Source: Aquitalea aquatilis
GTDB lineage: Bacteria > Pseudomonadota > Gammaproteobacteria > Burkholderiales > Chromobacteriaceae
Reading direction: 5' to 3'
DNA: 64,000 nucleotides
Assembly: GCF_005155025.1 (NCBI RefSeq)
Contig: NZ_CP039731.1
Coordinates: 496,001 to 560,000 of the forward strand
Shown piece after piece: positions 60,095 through 64,000 of the stretch (position 1 is its first letter; each line of letters starts with the position of its first letter). The position numbers were made by a program, and so were the translations under genes. The notes beneath the pieces were generated by a model. The model worked only from the letters and a program-made list of their open reading frames with translations, made no database searches and was not told where the DNA came from.

Positions 60095-60877
60095 TTACTT
60101 GGCAGCGGTCGGTGCCTTGGACACGTCGATACCAAACCACTTGGCCGAAATCTTCTTGAAGCTGCCGTCGGCCTTCATGTCATTCAGCGCCTTGTCCACC
60201 GCCTGCTTGAACTTGGGGTTGTTCTTGGCAAACGGAATGCCCATGGTGGTGATGTCACCCACCGGATGGCCTGCCTTCAAGGGCAGCTTGGCTTGCTTGA
60301 TGGCAAAAGGAATCAGCAGGCTGTCGTTGAGTGCAGCGTCGATACGGCCGGTAGCCAGGTCCTGCAGGTTTTCCGGAGCCGACGGATACACCTTCACCTC
60401 GATGCCATTCACCGCCTTGACCATGTCGGCATAGTTGCTGCCCTGGCCCACGCCTACCTTCTTGCCTTTCAGATCATCCAGCGACTTGAACACGCGGCTC
60501 TCGTTCTTGCGCACGATCAGCTGGGCGCTGGAATAGGTATAAGGCTGGGAAAAATCGAAGGTTTCCTTGCGCTTGTCGGTAATGCCCACCTGGTTTACCA
60601 CCACGTCAAACTTGCCAGCTTGCAGGCCGGCCAAGAGGCCACTCCACTCGCCCGTGGTGAACTCCGGCTTTACCTTCAGGCGCTTGGCCACTTCGGCAGC
60701 CACTTCCACGTCAAAGCCGGTGAGCTGTTGATTGGCATCCTTGAAGGTGAAGGGCGGATAAGTCCCTTCCACGGCGATTTTCAGCGTACCGCGCTGTTTG
60801 ACGGTGTCGAGCAGGTCAGCAGCCATGGCGTGGCCAGCACAGGCGGCGATAAGGGTAGCCAGCAGAATCTTTTTCAT
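60095..60877 (-). CDS. Cystine-type amino acid ABC transporter, periplasmic binding protein
   Basis: A 260-residue exported binding protein. The signal peptide ends at AMA (residues 17-19). The mature part follows the type II fold: AVEGTYPPFTF, TGFDVEVAAEVAKRL, VVVNQVGITDKRKETFDFS, GKKVGVGQGSNY and the end SAKWFGIDVS. These phrases match the E. coli cystine-binding protein FliY (now TcyJ) quite closely, so cystine or a similar amino acid is the best guess. It is first in a two-gene unit with the permease at 59322. Confidence 0.92.
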   Translation of the reverse strand: MKKILLATLIAACAGHAMAADLLDTVKQRGTLKIAVEGTYPPFTFKDANQQLTGFDVEVAAEVAKRLKVKPEFTTGEWSGLLAGLQAGKFDVVVNQVGITDKRKETFDFSQPYTYSSAQLIVRKNESRVFKSLDDLKGKKVGVGQGSNYADMVKAVNGIEVKVYPSAPENLQDLATGRIDAALNDSLLIPFAIKQAKLPLKAGHPVGDITTMGIPFAKNNPKFKQAVDKALNDMKADGSFKKISAKWFGIDVSKAPTAAK

Positions 60878-60983
60878 ATCAAAATAACCCTGAGTTATTT
60901 TAAACAAACAATTTAATCAAAGACGGAATATATCAATACTCGCGCCGGCAAGCCAGCAACTTCTGCATCAGCATACTCCAGCC

Positions 60984-61754
60984 TCAGCGCACAAACAGCC
61001 ACACGGTCAGCAAGCTGCCCACCACCACCACAAAACCGCGCAACTGACGCTCCGGCAGGCGGTGCATCAGCCAGCCGCCGACCACCCCACCGGCAATACC
61101 ACCTGCGCCCAGCGCCAGCACCGCCGACCAGTTGATCAGCGGCGAAAAGGCAAAGATCGCCACGGCCGAGGCATTCATGGTCATGGCCAATGCATTCTTG
61201 GTGGCCGTGGCCATCCGCACCTGCTGGCCGGCAATGGTCAGCGCTGCCAGCATCAGAAAACCAATGCCACCACCAAAATACCCCCCATACACGGCAATCG
61301 CCCCCTGAATCAGCAACAGCAAGGGCGTAGGCAGATGACGTGGCGCGGCATCCGCCCCCGCCACCGGTTTGCGGCGAAAGCTGCCCCAGGCAAACACCAA
61401 GGTGGCAAACAATACCAGCCAGGGCACCAGCCGGGTAAAGATGCTCACCGGCGTCGACAGCAATAGCATCGCGCCCAGCACGCCGCCAATCAGGCTAACC
61501 ACAAACAGCTGCCGAAACGGCACCGGCCCGACTCCGCCCACCAGCTTGCGCCCGGCCAGCGCCGAGGTGATCTGGCTGGGAAACAGCGCGATGGTGCTGC
61601 TCATATTGGCCGCCAGCGGATTCAGCCCGGCCAGCAGCAAGGCGGGAAAGGTAATGAAAGAACCGCCACCAGCCAGTGCATTCTGAATACCTGCATACAA
61701 GCCTGCAGCGGCAATCAGCGCCAGCAGGGGGAGTGGCAGGGACAAGGTAGACAT
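60984..61754 (-). CDS. TSUP-family permease (TauE/SafE type)
   Basis: A 256-residue membrane protein with about eight TM helices in two repeats. Typical phrases are GGGSFITFPALLLAGLNPLAANMSST (first repeat, quoted part GGGSFITFPALL) and YGGYFGGGIGFLMLAAL (second repeat). The family exports sulfite or sulfonates or related anions. GCGGAG lies 6 bases before ATG at 61754; the long upstream extension of the frame is not translated. Proximity to cystine and trans-sulfuration genes makes a sulfur-compound role attractive but unproven. Confidence 0.88.
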   Translation of the reverse strand: MSTLSLPLPLLALIAAAGLYAGIQNALAGGGSFITFPALLLAGLNPLAANMSSTIALFPSQITSALAGRKLVGGVGPVPFRQLFVVSLIGGVLGAMLLLSTPVSIFTRLVPWLVLFATLVFAWGSFRRKPVAGADAAPRHLPTPLLLLIQGAIAVYGGYFGGGIGFLMLAALTIAGQQVRMATATKNALAMTMNASAVAIFAFSPLINWSAVLALGAGGIAGGVVGGWLMHRLPERQLRGFVVVVGSLLTVWLFVR

Positions 61755-62067
61755 AAACAGCTCCGCAGGAAATCGGCGACACGCCAGCCGCCATTCTGCC
61801 TTGGATACCAAAGAAAAACACTCGGGTTTCCCCGCGCGGGCAACCACTGGGAGCGCAGCATACCAAAAGCAGCTAACAACATAGCGTGGCATCCCTGGGG
61901 CGAGGCGCGCCGACGCAGACAGTAGCAGTAGTACGGCAAGCAGGCGCAACGCAACAGCAGGTTTTTTGTTAGCGGCCCCGAGCAGACTGGCCGCCAGCCA
62001 GCGGCCCTGTTAGGCTGTCGGCATAAGCCGACAAGGCCGCCAGCATCCACTGCTGCAGGGAGACAAC
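61755..62067. other. Divergent intergenic region, TSUP gene / DUF945-like gene
   Basis: These 313 bases hold no supported gene. They should carry promoters for both neighbours. One clear hairpin, TGTCGGC-ATAA-GCCGACA (62016-62033), lies 34 bases before the DUF945-like start and could affect its translation or be an operator. Confidence 0.45.
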
Positions 62068-63753
62068 ATGAAGCTGATCAAAGGAGCCGCCGCCATCCTG
62101 GCGCTGGCCGTAGCAGGATGGTGCGGCATTGCCCCGGGCATTGTCGGCATGCGTACCGAAGACAAGATGCGCAGCGACTTTGCCGCGCTGGGCAACAGCA
62201 GCGCCGGGTCATTGCTCAGCCTGCAGCAGTTTGACCGCGGCTGGTTCAGTTCCAGTGCCCGCGCCCAGCTGAAATTGCCGCTGGGCGGCCAGCAGCAAGT
62301 GTTCCAGCTCGACTACCACATCAACCAGTTTCCCCTGCCCTTCGTGCGCTGGTCGCGCACCGATACCACCATCACCCCGCTGGATGCCCAGGGCCAGGCC
62401 GGCCAGCCACTGCCGCTGCAGCTTTACACCATCCGCGCCACCGATGGCAGCAGCACCAGCCACCTTTCCGGGCAGGACATCACCCTGGGCGGCCCGGCCG
62501 GCTCGCTGACCTTCAGCATCAACGGCACCACCCGCACCCAACAGGGCCAGCCCATCAGCTACGACCTGACCCTGCCCAGCATCAACTACCGTGCCGCCGC
62601 CTCGACGGCTGGCGGCATCACCCTGAGCATGGCCAATCTCAAGCTCAATGGCAGCCTGGCTGCATTCAGCACACTGGATGAGCCATGGGCCTCGCAACTG
62701 ACACAGCAATTCGACAGCACCAGCCTGCAGAGCGACAGCATGCCACTGGCCCAGCTTGGCCCCGCCCATCTGGATATTGCCGTACAGGACAAGGCCGGCA
62801 ATGTCGATGTCAGCTATCGCACCCACCTGTCCAGCCTCAAGCTGACACCGCCTGGACTACCGCCCATCCAGCAGGACAATATCGATGCCGATTTCAGCTA
62901 CAACAATCTGCACAAACAGACGCTGACCGCCTGGCAAACCGAAGCGCTGGCATTGAACAACCGCGCCGACCTGCGCGCCAACCCGGCCGCCATGCATCAG
63001 GCATCAATGGCACTGGTCTACAAATACATGGGCGGCTTCCTGGCCCAATCACCCAATTTCAAGCTGGACCGCCTGTCCTTCCACATGCCGCAGGGCAGCT
63101 TCAAGGCCAATTTCGCCATCAGTTTCGATGGCTCGGGGGTCAAACCGGCCGACATCACCCAGGCGTGGCTGGCAACACAAGGGCCGCGTCGTAGCACCCT
63201 GCAAGCCGGCATGACTGTAGAACGCAGCCTGCTCGACGGTCTGCTACCCCGTAGCGGTGGCCCGGGACAAACCGCCCAGGCACGGGCCAGTGCCGATGCC
63301 ATGCTTGCGCAATGGCAAGCACAGGGGCTGATCAAGGACGATGGCAAATTCATCAGCAGCAGCCTGCAGATCGACAGCAGCGGCATCAAGGCCAATGGCC
63401 AGCCACTGAGCCTGCCTGCAGCCATGGCCGGCATGAGCGGAGCGCCGGCCCAAGCCGCTCCCGCCACGCCCATCACACAGGCCCCAGCAGCCACACCCGC
63501 CCCGGCAGCCGCTCCAACCATTGCGCCGGCCCCGCCGCTGGCACCGCCTCCCGGCCAAACCGTCCACACCGCTCCGGCAGGCGCCAACATCAACCCTGCA
63601 CCAGCCGAAGCCGCCGCACCAGCAACCACCAGCCAGGCCGCACCGGCCAAACCGGCCCCAGTCCACCATGCCCTGCCCGGCCCGCAGCGCGACCTCAGAC
63701 ACTGCCTGAGCCTGCCCAGCGACCGCGCCATCATGCGCTGCGCCGAGGGTTAA
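62068..63753 (+). CDS. DUF945/YdgA-like exported protein with Pro/Ala-rich tail
   Basis: A 561-residue protein. It starts with a hydrophobic segment (about 5-25, signal or anchor). The DUF945-like region follows (to about 455), recognisable by FDRGWFSSSARAQL and by repeated short beta-rich segments. Residues about 458-540 are a low-complexity Ala/Pro/Thr linker. The last 20 residues form a compact motif with two Cys (RHCLSLPSDRAIMRCAEG). The likely place is the periplasm or inner-membrane outer face. Function unknown; E. coli YdgA is also poorly understood. AGGGAG lies 5 bases before ATG. A terminator follows. Confidence 0.8.
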   Translation: MKLIKGAAAILALAVAGWCGIAPGIVGMRTEDKMRSDFAALGNSSAGSLLSLQQFDRGWFSSSARAQLKLPLGGQQQVFQLDYHINQFPLPFVRWSRTDTTITPLDAQGQAGQPLPLQLYTIRATDGSSTSHLSGQDITLGGPAGSLTFSINGTTRTQQGQPISYDLTLPSINYRAAASTAGGITLSMANLKLNGSLAAFSTLDEPWASQLTQQFDSTSLQSDSMPLAQLGPAHLDIAVQDKAGNVDVSYRTHLSSLKLTPPGLPPIQQDNIDADFSYNNLHKQTLTAWQTEALALNNRADLRANPAAMHQASMALVYKYMGGFLAQSPNFKLDRLSFHMPQGSFKANFAISFDGSGVKPADITQAWLATQGPRRSTLQAGMTVERSLLDGLLPRSGGPGQTAQARASADAMLAQWQAQGLIKDDGKFISSSLQIDSSGIKANGQPLSLPAAMAGMSGAPAQAAPATPITQAPAATPAPAAAPTIAPAPPLAPPPGQTVHTAPAGANINPAPAEAAAPATTSQAAPAKPAPVHHALPGPQRDLRHCLSLPSDRAIMRCAEG

Positions 63754-63777
63754 GCCAGCCTCACTCCGCACCAAGCA

Positions 63778-63811
63778 AAACGCCCCTGGGATTGACTATC
63801 CAGGGGCGTTT
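63778..63811. terminator. Hairpin terminator between DUF945-like gene and the right-edge gene
   Basis: AAACGCCCCTGG / CCAGGGGCGTTT, a 12-bp perfect stem with a 10-base loop, followed by short T runs on both sides, lies between convergent genes. Confidence 0.8.
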
Positions 63812-63901
63812 CACATGCGGCAGCGGCAAAACCTGCAGCCTAGCTGCCTGGCACGCTAACGTACCTCATGGCAGGCCACAAATATGCACGCTTGGCTGCA
63901 C

Positions 63902-64000
63902 TCATTTCTCAAGACGACACCGCAACTCAGCCTGAAGTGTCGGCCACAGCTCACGTACCAAGCCAATCAGCAGCGCCAGAATCAGCCCGGCAAACACACT
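63902..64000 (-). CDS. C-terminal end of a membrane protein, possibly Wzz-like (partial)
   Basis: An open minus-strand frame enters from the right edge and ends with TGA at 63902-63904. Its 32 residues read SVFAGLILALLIGLVRELW and then a basic/polar tail ending RCRLEK. A single C-terminal TM helix with a short cytoplasmic tail is what polysaccharide chain-length (Wzz) proteins have, but many other membrane proteins end this way. The gene body lies outside the window. Confidence 0.5.
   Translation of the reverse strand, partial: SVFAGLILALLIGLVRELWPTLQAELRCRLEK

Overview
The window reads as a chromosomal segment of a Gram-negative betaproteobacterium, most likely Neisseriales (Chromobacterium/Aquitalea/Vogesella-like). 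This is inferred from the high-GC coding style, a petABC-sspAB block, an SAH riboswitch in front of ahcY-metF, a CIRCE-controlled groESL operon and several diguanylate cyclases. No rRNA is present, so the genus is not certain.

Layout. 1-1.3 kb: the end of a PTS EIIB domain, a YigL-like HAD phosphatase and two identical tRNA-Phe genes. 1.5-6.5 kb: a tyrosine/homogentisate degradation block (hpd, hmgA, fahA, maiA, all minus) with a divergent Lrp/AsnC regulator. 6.5-9.6 kb: a periplasmic binding protein paired with a membrane diguanylate cyclase. 9.7-12.3 kb: the methyl-cycle genes metF and ahcY under an SAH riboswitch. 12.4-14 kb: a second diguanylate cyclase. 14-18 kb: sspB, sspA and the cytochrome bc1 operon petABC. 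18-21 kb: a NIF3-like protein and groESL.

21.1-37 kb is a surface-polysaccharide locus. It starts with a WecA/WbpL-like initiating transferase and rmlBDAC in host-like base composition. It turns abruptly AT-rich inside rmlC and continues with a Wzx-type flippase and a glycosyltransferase. A nested IS3-family region follows. A convergent block then runs on the minus strand (manC, wzm, wzt, gmd, an fcl-like gene, a glycosyltransferase). Both a flippase and an ABC exporter are encoded, which suggests two fused polysaccharide systems.

37-43.5 kb holds gltB and gltD (glutamate synthase). Between them sits a small four-helix-bundle gene bracketed by inverted arrays of a 7-bp repeat, the most unusual local structure here. 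43.7-48 kb: a phospholipase D/cardiolipin synthase-like gene and an Orn/Lys/Arg decarboxylase behind a long structured leader with an internal terminator-like hairpin. 48-54.8 kb: a PAS-GGDEF protein, then a GMC alcohol dehydrogenase, an outer-membrane channel-like protein, an MFS transporter and an AraC regulator preceded by a Cys-rich 31-residue leader ORF. 54.8-64 kb: ferredoxin-NADP reductase, a trans-sulfuration PLP enzyme, an acyl-CoA synthetase, a VOC protein, a cystine-type ABC permease plus binding protein, a TSUP permease, a DUF945-like protein and the 3' end of a possible membrane protein gene.

All functional calls come from reading translations and motifs by eye. No database search was run.
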